NCBI GenBank assembly: GCA_905160935.1
Contig: CAJHZI010000422.1
Coordinates: forward strand, 646,001-710,000
Direction: 5' to 3'
Source: Enchytraeus crypticus
Lineage: Eukaryota; Annelida; Clitellata; Enchytraeida; Enchytraeidae
Length of the DNA: 64,000 nt
How positions within the stretch are numbered: position 1 is the stretch's first letter; each line of letters opens with the position of its first letter. Both the position numbers and the translations under genes were made by a program. Below, piece after piece: positions 13,701 to 25,000 of this stretch. A model generated the notes under the pieces. It did not search any database. It was not told the origin of the DNA and saw only the letters and a list, made by a program, of their open reading frames with translations.

Positions 13701-16700
13701 TCCTCCGGTTTACCTCCAATGAGCCCATTTAAAATTTTAAAACAAAATACCAAATCAGAATGTAACCGTCTACGTTCAAGGGTTTTCAAATTCAAAAATG
13801 TTAACCTGTCTTTATAGGGCATGTTTTCTAGCTGTGGTATTCGCCTAGTGAAGTTCCGTTGCACCATTTCAATTTTTAAAATATCACCTACCAGATGCGG
13901 TGACCAGATAGGAGAGCAATAATCTAGTATAGGCAGAATATACGATTTATATGCAAAAAGTAACAGTCTGGTATCACAAGTTTTGAAGGCTCGAAATAAA
14001 AAGGAAATACGTTGTTGAGCCAAAGACACTATCTTAGCTATATGTGATGAAAAATTAAGTTTAGAATCAACCACAGTACCTAAATCCCACAACTGATCAA
14101 CAGAATTGATTTCAATATTTTCTACTTTATTAAGTTTATCCAAATTTGAAACGTCTTTATTAGTGATATTCATCGTACAACATTTTTTGATTGATATTCC
14201 TAATTGCCAATTCTTTGCCCAAATTGACAGTTGGTCTAGACTCTTTTGAAAACTTTCCAAATCTGCATTACATATAATTACAGAGTATAATTTTACATCG
14301 TCTGCAAAGTATTTTGTTTTAACTGATTCTAGAAAGACATAAGCAAGGTCGTTTATATATACTACGAAAAGGATAGGTCCTAGAACACTACCCTGTGGGA
14401 CTCCGCTGTCAATATTTATGATATCAGATAAAGTATGACATATTTTGACTTGTTGGGACCGGTTTTCTAAGTATGATGTTAGTATATCTAGTAGTGATCC
14501 ACTAATGCCCATCATGGAGAGCTTATAAATTAATTTTGGATGGCTCACAGAATCAAATGCTTTAGCAAAATCAATATATGCTACTCTGGTAAAAAGGCCA
14601 TCCTTCAGACTAAGCGTCCAATGATTTAAAGATTGCATTAGATTCGTACATGTGGAATGCTTAGCCATGAAACCATGTTGAGCATTTGTAATCATGTTAT
14701 TTTCAATAAAAAAAATTATCAGATCCAATTTGATTACACTCTCAAAAATTTTACAGACCACCACACAAGTTAATGATATTGGTCTGTAATTGTCTACTAA
14801 GCAAAATTTGCCGCCTTTAAATACCGGGGTGACATAAGCATGTTTTCACATGCTTGGGATTTTTCTGCTAGCAAATATACATTTAAACAGCTTGCATAGT
14901 GGATCTGCTAAGCTTGGAGCCAATTTCTTAAAGAAAATGGAAGGTATGCCATCAGACCCTGAAGCGAAGGATTTTATTAGTTTTTTCAAGATTCCAAATA
15001 GGTACTCTATTATTTGTAAAAGTTACTTCTGATTGGCTATTTAAATCCTATGCATGTATTTGCTCTGGTGTAAACGTGATTGATTAATTGTAATTTTGCG
15101 TGTGTGTACACAGGTGAGAAATGACTGATTAATTGTACCTGTACCTGTGTGTACACAGGTGTTAACTACCGCTATGATGAGACGCTGGTTGTGCCGATCA
15201 TTGAGAACACCCCAGAGGAGTCTGAGCTGACTGTAAGTCACTCTTATTTCTAGATCTCGTGTAGAATTCGATATAGTCGTGACGAGAATTGTTAGGCCTA
15301 GCAAGTGATCCAGTGGATCCACCAGAGACTCTCTGGCTAGGATAGAAACCTGTGAGCACCAGATTATCAGGTGTTCTCTGTTATCCTATCTCCCCCCCCC
15401 TCCTTTCCGTCCTGAGAGATGATAGTAAAGAAATAGTAGACGAAGAAATAGTGAAGTTGATCCTATTTTAATTCATGTTTACTTGCACTATGGAGGCTGT
15501 ATGGAGGCTGCTATAAGCAATGAGAGGCTACTACTACACGTGTTGTCATGTGTTATCATGTGTATTTATGTGCCCTGTGCAGGAGACTATGGCACAAGCA
15601 AAGAGTGACTACCCTGACACATGATTTTTTAAATCATGTGTATTTATGTGTATTTATGTGCACTGTACAGGAGTCTATGGCTCAAGCAATGAATGACTAC
15701 CCTGACACATGATCTTTTAAATCATGTGTATTGATGTATAACATGATCTTTTAAATCATGTGTATTTATGTGTACTGTACAGGAAGCTATGGCACAAGCG
15801 AAGACTGACTACCCTGCCACATGATCTTTTAAATCATGTGTATTTATGTATAACATGATCTTTTAAATCATGTGTATTTATGTATAACATGATCTTTTAA
15901 ATCATGTGTATTTATGTGCACTGTACAGGAGTCTATGGCACAAGCAAAGAGTGACTAACCTGACACATGATCTTTTAACTCATGTGTATTTATGTATAAC
16001 ATTATCTTTTAAATCATGTGTATTTATGTGTACTGTACAGGAAGCTATGGCTCAAGCAATGAGTGACTACCCTGACACATGTGCTGTGCTAGTGAGGCGA
16101 CACGGCGTGTATGTGTGGGGCAAGAACTGGGAGCAAGCCAAGACCATGTGAGTCCTTCAGTCTTTTACATTACGTGTGACTGGTGCTGAAACAACTGACA
16201 CAGTTTTAGATTTTCTTACAGTTTACAAGATCTGCTGTAGAAAGAAAGTAAGCACGTACTATAGTGAAATGATCAACTATGTTGATATCTATCACTTTAC
16301 TACCACATGTTTAATTCGTTGGGCAATTTAGAACATTTTCCGCGTAACCAGTCCAGTGAATGTCCAAGATTTTATTCTCAGATCAGCGCGGCTGAGATTC
16401 GAACCCACGAGAGTTCAATTCACCTCAGGATCTGTCATGTAGAACTTCGTGACATTACCCCTACGCTATTGGGACATTCTAGAACTGTGTAGGCCTGATT
16501 TAGAAGTAGAAACGTGGTTGAAATTATCTTCTAAGCCTGTTGCTGATGTGTACTATAGATTGAACAACAACTATAAACCTTTTCATGTTTAATATTTTTC
16601 TTAATGGCTCCGTGGTGAATGGATGTATTCTGTGCTATAAATAGCAATGTAAGTTTAACATTAGGTTATGATTCATAAGTTTTTAATCTCAAGATTTGAG

Positions 16701-17026
16701 TATGGCACAAAAACAAAAGAGAAACTGATCCAATCGTGAGTCCATAGACTTTCTGATTTATTATAATTATCTATTATCCACAGGTCGGAGTGCTACGACT
16801 ATATGTTGTCTCTTATGAATGCTACGACTATCTGTTCTCTATTATGAATGCTGCGACTATCTGATATCTATTATCTATTATCCTCAGGTCTGAATGCTAT
16901 GACTATCTGTTCTCTATACACAATGAGATGAGGGGGAGGGGTATTGACCCCACCGCCCCTCCCACGTTCTTCAAGGGGGCCTACACCTCGGCAGTTCATC
17001 GTAATGAGCAGAATGGAGAGAGCTGA
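10137..17026 (+). CDS. APIP: APIP, methylthioribulose-1-phosphate dehydratase (7 exons, complete)
   Basis: Exons: 10137-10157, 10818-10912, 11723-11771, 12890-13133, 15159-15232, 16041-16147, 16888-17026. They total 729 nt and encode 242 residues, the length of human APIP. All junctions are GT/AG and phases match. The enzyme dehydrates 5-methylthioribulose-1-phosphate in the cytosolic methionine salvage pathway; in vertebrates it also binds Apaf-1. It belongs to the class II aldolase/MtnB fold. Diagnostic segments are [68 protein letters not shown] and [14 protein letters not shown]. Expected zinc ligands are His101, His103 and His182, with catalytic Glu126 and the conserved Cys83. Exon 1 is only seven codons (MDSKYDK) and is the least certain; it was chosen for its ATG, phase-0 donor and position. 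Acceptors of exons 5, 6 and 7 are preceded by duplicated partial exons. Intron 4 carries an antisense LINE. Confidence 0.96.
10345..10436 (+). mobile_element. tRNA-like SINE head
   Basis: Contains an A-box-like gttagctcagtaggcccgg and a B-box-like tggttcaaatccattg about 60 bases apart, followed by a short tail with (TCAA)n and a family D 3' end on the opposite strand. It is not a clean tRNA: the stems do not pair well. It lies in APIP intron 1. Confidence 0.45.
10590..10711. repeat. TA dinucleotide microsatellite
   Basis: A long (TA)n run with a degenerate left end. It sits about 100 bases upstream of the APIP exon 2 acceptor. Confidence 0.95.
11449..11690 (+). mobile_element. tRNA-derived SINE, family B
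   Basis: Begins gaatgtcttggtagcgtaggg (tRNA A-box-like), has a B-box-like gggttcgaatccc, then gctgatctgagagtaaaatc, and ends with gtgatagatatcaacat and catttcacaataatatgtg. Other copies are at about 16250, 24641, 46575, 54430, 56362 and 58095. It lies in APIP intron 2, just upstream of exon 3. Confidence 0.8.
13210..15012 (-). mobile_element. non-LTR retrotransposon (LINE) fragment with reverse transcriptase
   Basis: Antisense insertion in APIP intron 4. The open frame 14764-13523 has reverse-transcriptase blocks in order: [18 protein letters not shown] core, [14 protein letters not shown], and the catalytic [10 protein letters not shown], followed by a CR1/jockey-type C-terminal region ([14 protein letters not shown]). 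The same frame extends upstream to about 15012 ([14 protein letters not shown]) but is interrupted by a TGA at 14848-14846, where related elements usually have Trp. The 5' half (endonuclease, ORF1) is missing, and the 3' end falls in an A/T-rich run near 13230. It is therefore a dead, 5'-truncated copy, though most of the RT frame is intact, which suggests fairly recent insertion. Confidence 0.9.
15080..15158 (+). repeat. duplicated acceptor region of APIP exon 5
   Basis: The stretch gattgattaattgta...tgtgtacacaggtg occurs at about 15078-15116 and again at 15124-15163. The second acag is the real exon 5 acceptor; the first is followed by gtgagaaatgactga, so its copy would stop quickly. Confidence 0.65.
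15580..16040 (+). repeat. tandem decoy copies of the APIP exon 6 acceptor and exon start
   Basis: Four upstream copies of the exon 6 beginning (acag then GAAGCTATGGCACAAGC... GACTACCCTGACACA) start near 15592, 15671, 15782 and 15929. The real exon starts at 16041. Each decoy keeps the AG and about 40 bases of exon, then runs into TGA in frame (ACA TGA) because the copied segment ends there and continues into tcttttaaatcatgtgtatt. The spacer itself is repeated extra times without the exon piece. Confidence 0.85.
16250..16487 (-). mobile_element. tRNA-derived SINE, family B
   Basis: Reverse-orientation copy in APIP intron 6, with the gatcaactatgttgatatc end at the left and the tRNA-like head (gggattcgaacccacga in this orientation) at the right. 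Confidence 0.8.
16784..16887 (+). repeat. tandem partial copies of APIP exon 7 start
   Basis: A decoy acceptor (tatccacag) at about 16776-16784 is followed by GTCGGAGTGCTACGACTAT, nearly identical to the true exon 7 start at 16888. Two further fragments (aatgctacgactatctgttc and aatgctgcgactatctgata) lie between them. Confidence 0.8.
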
Positions 17027-19024
17027 AGACAGGCTGCTCGAGTTAGATGTGACCGTATCTCTGATCTGCCTTACTATATGTATTCAGAATTATTTCAGTG
17101 GTGGACTGATTCCTTGCTATATGTATTCATAATTATTAATTCAGTGGTGGGCTGACACAGTGATTGCATTAAGTAATGTTTGTATGTATGCTTCTTTTAC
17201 TTTCTTTAAGCTGAATATTTAATTCTACTAAAACAATAACAACAGAATTAGAGTGCTACTGTCGTCCATGACAACATTGACCACTATGGTACCAATTCCA
17301 ATCCGATGAGCACAGTGTTGGTTCTAAAAGCAGTGCAAGCCAAAATACGGGAAGTCAGTCCGAGGAAGGGTACTTGCTGAATAGAGGTTTACGTGTTGGT
17401 CTCAGTTCCTGTGCAATGATTGATTAGGAGAGGTGAAAGAGAAAAAGAGAAAAAAGTGATAAAATACTAAATAGCAATATAAATGCTAAATGGTGTTGGT
17501 ATGGATTGACTGATGGAAAATGTGTTGAGAAATGAAGAGAACTGGATGGGGCTTGGTCTTAGATGGGATGTTTTGTTAAACAGACGTGATAGACAGAAAA
17601 ATGAAGCAGAATATAGTTAGGGGAAGACCGAGCCTTGAAAGTTAGATGATTGCCTATGTTGTTATGCAAGAAGACAGATTTGCGTTGATAGCTCAGCAGT
17701 CTCATCTCCTATAAATATCCTGGGCTCGCCCGTCACTGACAACGCTTTCGAGTGAGGAAACTGACGTTAACCTTAGCTATACCAGCTTATCCTATAAATG
17801 TAGTTCATTTGTGAGTCTCACTCTAGTGCGTATAATCTTGTAAATTTCTTGTACAACTTGAGGATGTAAACGTTTCACTAGTGTTATATAATCACGTGCT
17901 CATATTATAATTTATAACCTCTCTCATAGATCTGTTTACATAATTACGTCTACTGTTTAATCATTGAACGGTATCAATTAATAAACATTTATCATTTAAA
18001 CATTTAGCATTGCACGTTTGTGTTACTGACTCCTTGTAGGCTCTCATAGTTGTAGCATAGACTCTTTAGAGTCTGTTAACTGACGGGCAGCTAGTGACAT
18101 CTGGTAAATAATTGTAAAAAGCGTTACAATTATTTATCAGATAGCACTAGCAGCCCGTCAGTTTTCAGTTTCCTTGCTTATTCATATGTTGTATTTGTTT
18201 AGTCAACTTGTCCTCTTGTTTTGTTAACAAGTATTTTTAAGCCCATGGAGACAGAAGAGCTTGTGGTCATGTGCTATAATGTTTTGATATGCCATAATGT
18301 ATCTTCTGATCAAGAACACGTTCAAATTTCTTTAAAATCTATTGCAATAGGACGAGCCTTTTGCCTTTTTACAAACTATATCAGTCAGTCATGTCATGAA
18401 CCTAGTTATAATCTAGAAACAGCTCTATGTTAACAAACAACTCCTCGGATGGCATAAATGTCAAAAACAACTATGAACAAGTTCTATAATTAGACACAAC
18501 TAAGAACAAGAGACATGAACTATGAACCAGCTCTATGATAATAAGAACAAGGAACAAGTTTTATGATAACAAGAACAAGGAATAAGTTTTATGATAACAA
18601 GAACTAGGAACAAGCTCTATGATAATCAGAACAGGTAACAAGCTCTATGATAATAAGAACAAGGAACAAGTTCTATGCTAATAAGAACTAGAAACAACAA
18701 GCTCTATGATAATAAGAACAAGGAACAAGTTCTATGATAATAAGAACAAGGAACAAGTTCTATGATAATAAGAACTAGGAACAAGTTCTATGCTAATAAG
18801 AACTAGGAACAAGCTCTATGCTAATAAGAACTAGGAACAAATTCTATGCTAATAAGAACTAGGAACAAGCTCTATGATAATAAGAACTAGGAACAAGTTC
18901 TATGCTAATAAGAACTAGGAACAAGCTCTATGATAATAAGAACTAGGAACAAGTTCTATGCTAATAAGAACTAGAAACAAGCTCTATGATAATAAGAACT
19001 AGGAACAAGTTCTATGATAAGGAA
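17027..19024. other. interval between APIP and laminin beta (convergent 3' ends)
   Basis: Both genes point into this interval, so it holds both 3' UTRs. I see a family C repeat at about 17230-17400, a partial family A SINE at 17690-17790, an inverted repeat at 18078-18163 and a minisatellite from about 18480. No coding exon is recognised. Confidence 0.6.
18078..18163. repeat. near-perfect inverted repeat, ~40-base arms
   Basis: The left arm begins aactgacgggcagctagtga and the right arm ends cactagcagcccgtcagtt, with a six-base loop (aaagcg). It could be a small foldback element. Confidence 0.8.
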
Positions 19025-19055
19025 CTATGAACAAGTTCTATGCAAGATGGTCGCT
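18480..19055. repeat. 28-bp minisatellite overlapping the laminin beta stop codon
   Basis: About twenty degenerate copies of a 28-bp unit (aacaagttctatgataataa followed by gaactagg). On the minus strand the rightmost unit reads CATAGAACTTGTTCATAG, which encodes the last residues HRTCS and the stop of laminin beta at 19025. Confidence 0.9.
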
Positions 19056-22000
19056 GTTTTGATATCTGATACAAGAGAGCTGATATTTGACGTCAGTTTC
19101 TCAGCCTCTCTTGTTTTCTCTATAAACTCTTGCTCCGCTGTCAGCAGTCTAGAGTTCAAATCTGCGCCGCAGAAAACAACATATAATTAATCTCATTTAA
19201 TAATAAAATCAACTTCATCTACTGGGCCGAAATAAATTCCCTTCAGGGTCAGTAAAACTTGTATTAAATCAATCGAGAACTGCAGCTGTATCAAAGAGCT
19301 GAATTGACCTATTGCAGATACTGTGAGAGGCTATGAAATTCACTTTCATTTTAAAAACTATATTTCTTCTTGTAATTATCATTTTTTCATATAAATTACC
19401 TGAGTTGTTACAAGGGCACTATGTTTGGAGCTATGGGATGCTCAGTGGTGAGCGAGATAGAGGGCTTCAGTAATAAAATCATTCCACGTGTATCTCATCT
19501 CTCTGATTCTGTGGCTCATGGGCAAGCGTCTAGACCATCACAGTGGCGTGATCATGACAGCTAGGTTGAAATAACAGCAGTAAAGCTGTCACCTACCTTC
19601 AATTGATATAACAGCAGTAATAATAATAACAACAGTTAGAGTGCTACAGTCATCAATGACAATATCGAGCACTATTGAGAGAACATCAAGCCGGCGAGCA
19701 AAAAAGAAAGTCCAAAAACGGTGCAAATTCCAAAATCAAGTTAATCAGTCCAGAGGTTTCAGTAAAGCTAAGCAGTTTACCTTCAGCTTGAGCTCTGTAT
19801 GTAAACATTCTTTGCAGCAGCTGCTCAGCTGTCTGGCTCAGCTGCTCAGCTGCTGCTCTCCTCACTGCTGTCTCGCTGTGTGACGTGTTCACAGCAGCTG
19901 TCAGCTGCTCTAGACTAGCTGTCAGCTGCTGTGCCTCCTACGTCAATCAATCAATCAATCAGTCAATCAATCAAGCAATCAGCCTGTCAAACAATCAATC
20001 AATCAACCAGTCAACCAATCAGTCAGTCAATCAACAATTAGTCGATCAATCAATCAGTCAATCAATCAAACAGTCAATCAATCAATCAATCAATCAATTG
20101 CTACTTATTGTAAGACTTAGTGTAAAACAAAGCCGACCATATATTTTCCTTAACGGTCAATAGTTTATACAATTCTCTTAACACTGATCTACAATGATCT
20201 TAACGTAAATCAATCAATAACATTTTAAAGTCCGGCTCCTCGCCATAAGACAATGTCATAGACATAATTATAAGCTAGATATATCTATAAGCTATATTAT
20301 AAAAGAGATATTGGCTGTATTACAAGCAGGCTATAAACAAAATTATAAGCTATATATATTATATAGGAGCTCTAGATAGCTATAATATAGGAGAGCTAGT
20401 ATAAACAGAGGATGTTAGAACCTGCATGGCTTGCTCTGTCAGAACCTCTGCTTGTCCCACTACCTGTATTGCTCTCTCCTTGTTTATCTCATTCTCTATT
20501 TGTCTCTCTCTCACTGCATGCAGTCTACTCTTCAATCCATCCAGTGTCTCCAATGTACTGTTCTCACTCGTAGCAGAGCTTACCTGAGCAACATTCCAGT
20601 TGTTCGTGATAACATCAAGTACTGTGCACCCTGTGATAAACAACTCGCATAACCTTTGAGCTAGGAGCATATCCTATAGAGCTGTGTGTATAAAGCAACT
20701 GTATCCAGCTGCTGCTGCAGTTATATTTCTTAGAGTATAAATCAGCTGCTACAGCTGTTTCTTAGAGTATAAATCAACTGCTGTAGTTATTACTTAGAGT
20801 ATAAATCAGCTGCTGTAGCTGTTTACCTGCGCATCGAGCTGCTGCTGCAGCTGCTCTATGACGTCACTAGTCTGTGAGATCCCGGCCTGTGATTGGTCGT
20901 TGATGATAGCTGCTGAGCTCAGAGCCTCCTTAGCTCTCCTAGCCATAGTGTAGACCTTCTCAGCCTCCAATCTGTTAAACAAATATCAGCCATAGTGCAC
21001 TCGTCATCCATGATGTACTCTGTCCCTTACATCCTGTACTTGACCCAATAGGTGGTGTTAGATAAGATATACTAGATGTGGGCCTACTACATATGATATA
21101 CTTAGTGTGTTAGGTTGGTAGGTTGTAGTGTGTTTAACGTCAAGGTCAGAAGCACAAGGATTCTCTTCAAGAAGACTCGATACACTCGAGCTACCGTCAC
21201 AAAGATAAATGTAAAAGAAAGTAGCAAATGTTACTTATGAATTAAGTTACCTAAAACAGGTAAAACAGATACTTGGTGTGGGCGGTCCGTTGTTTCCACA
21301 GCTCTAGGGCAGCTCGACGGTTGTCTGCCTCGTTGACTATCGACTGAACATTTGTCAACTGAGCGACCACAGAGCTGATCTCATCAGCCACTTGTTCTAT
21401 CATCTCAGGTCTTACAGATATGTTGAGAGGTAGCGTCGTGCTGATCAACTGTAATATAGTTAAATACAGTAGAATAGAGGTATTAAGTTTTCTTAAATAC
21501 AGTAAAATAGAAGCTTTCATCATCATCATCATCATCATCATCAGTTCCTTGAGTTTTGTACAGAATATAGGGCGGCGACATTCCTCCATTCGTTTCTATC
21601 ACCAGCAAACTTCAGAGCGTCTTTCCATGAAATGTTTAATGCTCTCAAATCCTTGTTGATCGTATTTAGCCAAGTACTTCTAGGTCTTCCTCACTTCCTT
21701 TTTCCTTGAGTTGGCTTCCAGTTAACTGCAGTCTTTGCGTATCTATCCTCAGACATTCTCAGTAAATTACCTAAAAACCTCAACCTTCTCTCAGAAACTA
21801 TTTCATCTTATTTTCTTTGTCCACTCCTTTCAAGTACTGTTTCATTTTTGACATGGTCCCAGTAGTGGATATTTAAAATTCTTCTGAGGCATCTTTGTTG
21901 AAAACAGTTTAATTTGTGCTTTATTTTACTAGAACTTTCTCAGATTTCACATGCATACAATAAAATTGGTTGAATAATTGTTGAATATATTTTATCTTTA

Positions 22001-25000
22001 ATATATAAATATTTATAGAAATTTAATGCCTCTATTTTTAAAATAGAGGCGTTAAGTTCTCCAAAATACAGTAAAATAGAGGTGTTAAGTTCTCTCCACT
22101 ATACAACACCATCAGTGCTCATGTGCATAGTTAAACTTAAATACTAGATATCCAGTAAAATTAAAATATCCAGTTCTATTCACTTCATTACACTATTAGT
22201 GCTCAAAAACTGATCATATTGCGCGAGTTAAATACTAGAAATACAATAAAATAGTGGTATTAACTTCCCTTAACTAGATAGCAATACTAGTGCTCTTACA
22301 AGCCAATGTCCTTCAGCCACCAATATGTAATCAGTACTGTGATGGTTTAATCTTTCTTTTTATCTGCAATAAACCGCTACTCGAGACAGAATTAATCTTC
22401 TGTGAAGTGCAAGAAAGTATTAATTCAAAATATTTATTCAAATAACAATTAAAATTAATTAATATACTTCTTATGATGTCACCGTTACAGTTAGAGATAA
22501 GACAGTATTTAAGGAATTTGTTCTAGGATCTGTCATTTGATAGAGCACTGGTACTCACCTCTTTGATGTCACTGTTTACTCCTCCATCACTCCGCTCATA
22601 TTCAGCTCCCACTATAAATTCTGTTATTTCGCTCAGCATGTCAGTCAACCCAATCAACACTTGACTGACAGTTGAGTTCAGACTTCTAGTCATAGTGTAG
22701 GCGGAGTCTGGGGCGGAATCTGACAGGTCGTTGTTTACAATGTCTGAGCAGTGCTGCGTGACGTCACTCAACTGTCAACATGGCGGCAAATGATGAGTCA
22801 TCAAGTACACAACAGATGAGTCAACAAATACTCAGTAGATGAGTCAACAAGTACTCAGTAGATGAGTCAATAAGTACTCAACAGATGAGTCATCAGACAA
22901 TAACATAAGCAACTACGTCATCAAATAATCTTTAAAAATTTAAAAATGTCACGAAATTTGTCATTATATTCAAGTATTGCTCTGCTTTATGATAGACGAT
23001 CTATTTCACTTTACTTATTTGTATATTGCTCTAACAATATTCGTTAAAAATATGTTTTTGATGCGTTTGCCTTTTGTGTGCTGTATAAACAGTTCTTAGA
23101 GCCATCGTTGTCAAAACCTGATTACATTAATTAATATTACAATTTTATTTAGTAGAAGTATGCTAACAGCGCTACTGTTAGCAATATAAATACCCATAGA
23201 GAGAGACATACATGTAAACATACTGACAGACAAAGAGATTGTAAGAAAACTTAAAATATAAAGGTTTTGACAATGATGGCTCTAAGAACTGATTATTCAG
23301 CACACAAAACGCATCAAAAACATATTTTTAACGAATATTGTTAGAACAATATACAAATAAAGAGGAAAAGTGAAATAGATCGTCTATCATAAAGCAGAGC
23401 AATACTTGTAATAATGATAGAGAAAGCTTTGTATCAGCTATACAGTGGCTCACCTGTTTGTGGGTGAGATCAGCTAGGCTAGAGAGAGCTGAGATGATAG
23501 AGAAAGCTTTGTATCAAGCTATACAGTGGCTCACCTATTTGTGACTGAGATCAGCTAGGCTAGAGAGAGCTGAGATGATAGAGAAAGCTTTGTATCAAGC
23601 TATACAGTGGCTCACCTGTTTGTGACTGAGATCAGCTAGGCTAGAGAGAGATGAGATGTTGGAGAAAGCTTTGTTTGAAATATCCAGAGCATCCAGACTT
23701 CTACTGACCACGCCCCTTCTACAGCTAGCTCCACCCCCACACCTTCTACACCCCACCCCCCCGCACTGCTCATCACAGTCTCTATAAGGGGGAGGGGCTT
23801 CATCAGCTCCTGAACAAATCTGTCAAGTATATAAGAGATTCATCATCATCATCATCCTCATCATCATCATCATCTTCCCTTAAATCCCAGTTTAACTGGG
23901 ATCGGGAAAAGAATAGACATTCCCCTCCAATCCTCTCTTTCATCTAATCATCAGTCAATCCCCTATTTGAGACTTATATGTATATCAGAGATTAGCTATC
24001 GTAATACTCAATCTTCAGTACTGCCTGTCCAAGGTACATATTCCACTTATATTCTGCTCTCACGTTCCATGGATCAACGAGTTAATTCCTTCACAATAGG
24101 CTATGCCTTATCCACACCTTAATGTAGTCTCTAGCTTGGAAATGGCTTTCAATATTCTGTCTTGGCCCGGACACAACACGGAAAATCATACTAGTATTTA
24201 ACAAGTAATGTTCGATTTACAATGTTTATTTGCGTAACTGACTCACTGGTGGATTAGCAAACAATCATTATTATTATCTGAGATGACACAACTGTCGATC
24301 ATGCTTGATGGACAGCTCACCTGGCTGCTGATTCGCCAGAGATTCTCTTCAAGCCACACCCCTCGCGCCAACAGCTCATCTACCTCGTAGACCACGCCTC
24401 TATGATAGACCACACCTCTCTGGTGCTCATTGATGACGTCCTGAAGGCTGATCCTCGAGAGCTCAGAGTCCAGGAGTAGGGATCTACTGGCGAGATCTAT
24501 CCGGGAGCTCGCGCTCTCGCTACGTACAGCGCTCTGCTTAGTGCTCGACATGGCTCCTGCCGTCACACAGACAAATTCTTACAAAAAATATTTCGTCAAC
24601 AAATACACAGAAGTTTATTCTACATGCTCATCAAGAGCTTTGGTAGCTACTTACTAGGTATTCTCGTGGGTTCGAATCCCAGTCGCGCTGATCTGAGAGT
24701 AAAATCTCGGATATTCACTAGACTGATTAGACGGAAAATAGTCTAATTTGCTTAACGGTTTAAACATGTGGTATTAAAAGTGACAGTTATCAACTTGGTT
24801 GATCATTTCACTATAATGAGTGCTATTACACTAATTAATTACTTAATTAATTCAGTATTACACTAATTAATTAATTAATTTAATTAATTAAGTATTATGC
24901 TAATTATTAATTATGCTAATGTGACATGAAAATAAACAGAAGAATAGCCATGGCTAAGGAGGCATACAACAGAATGTCAAAGATTTTCAGAAGCCATAAA

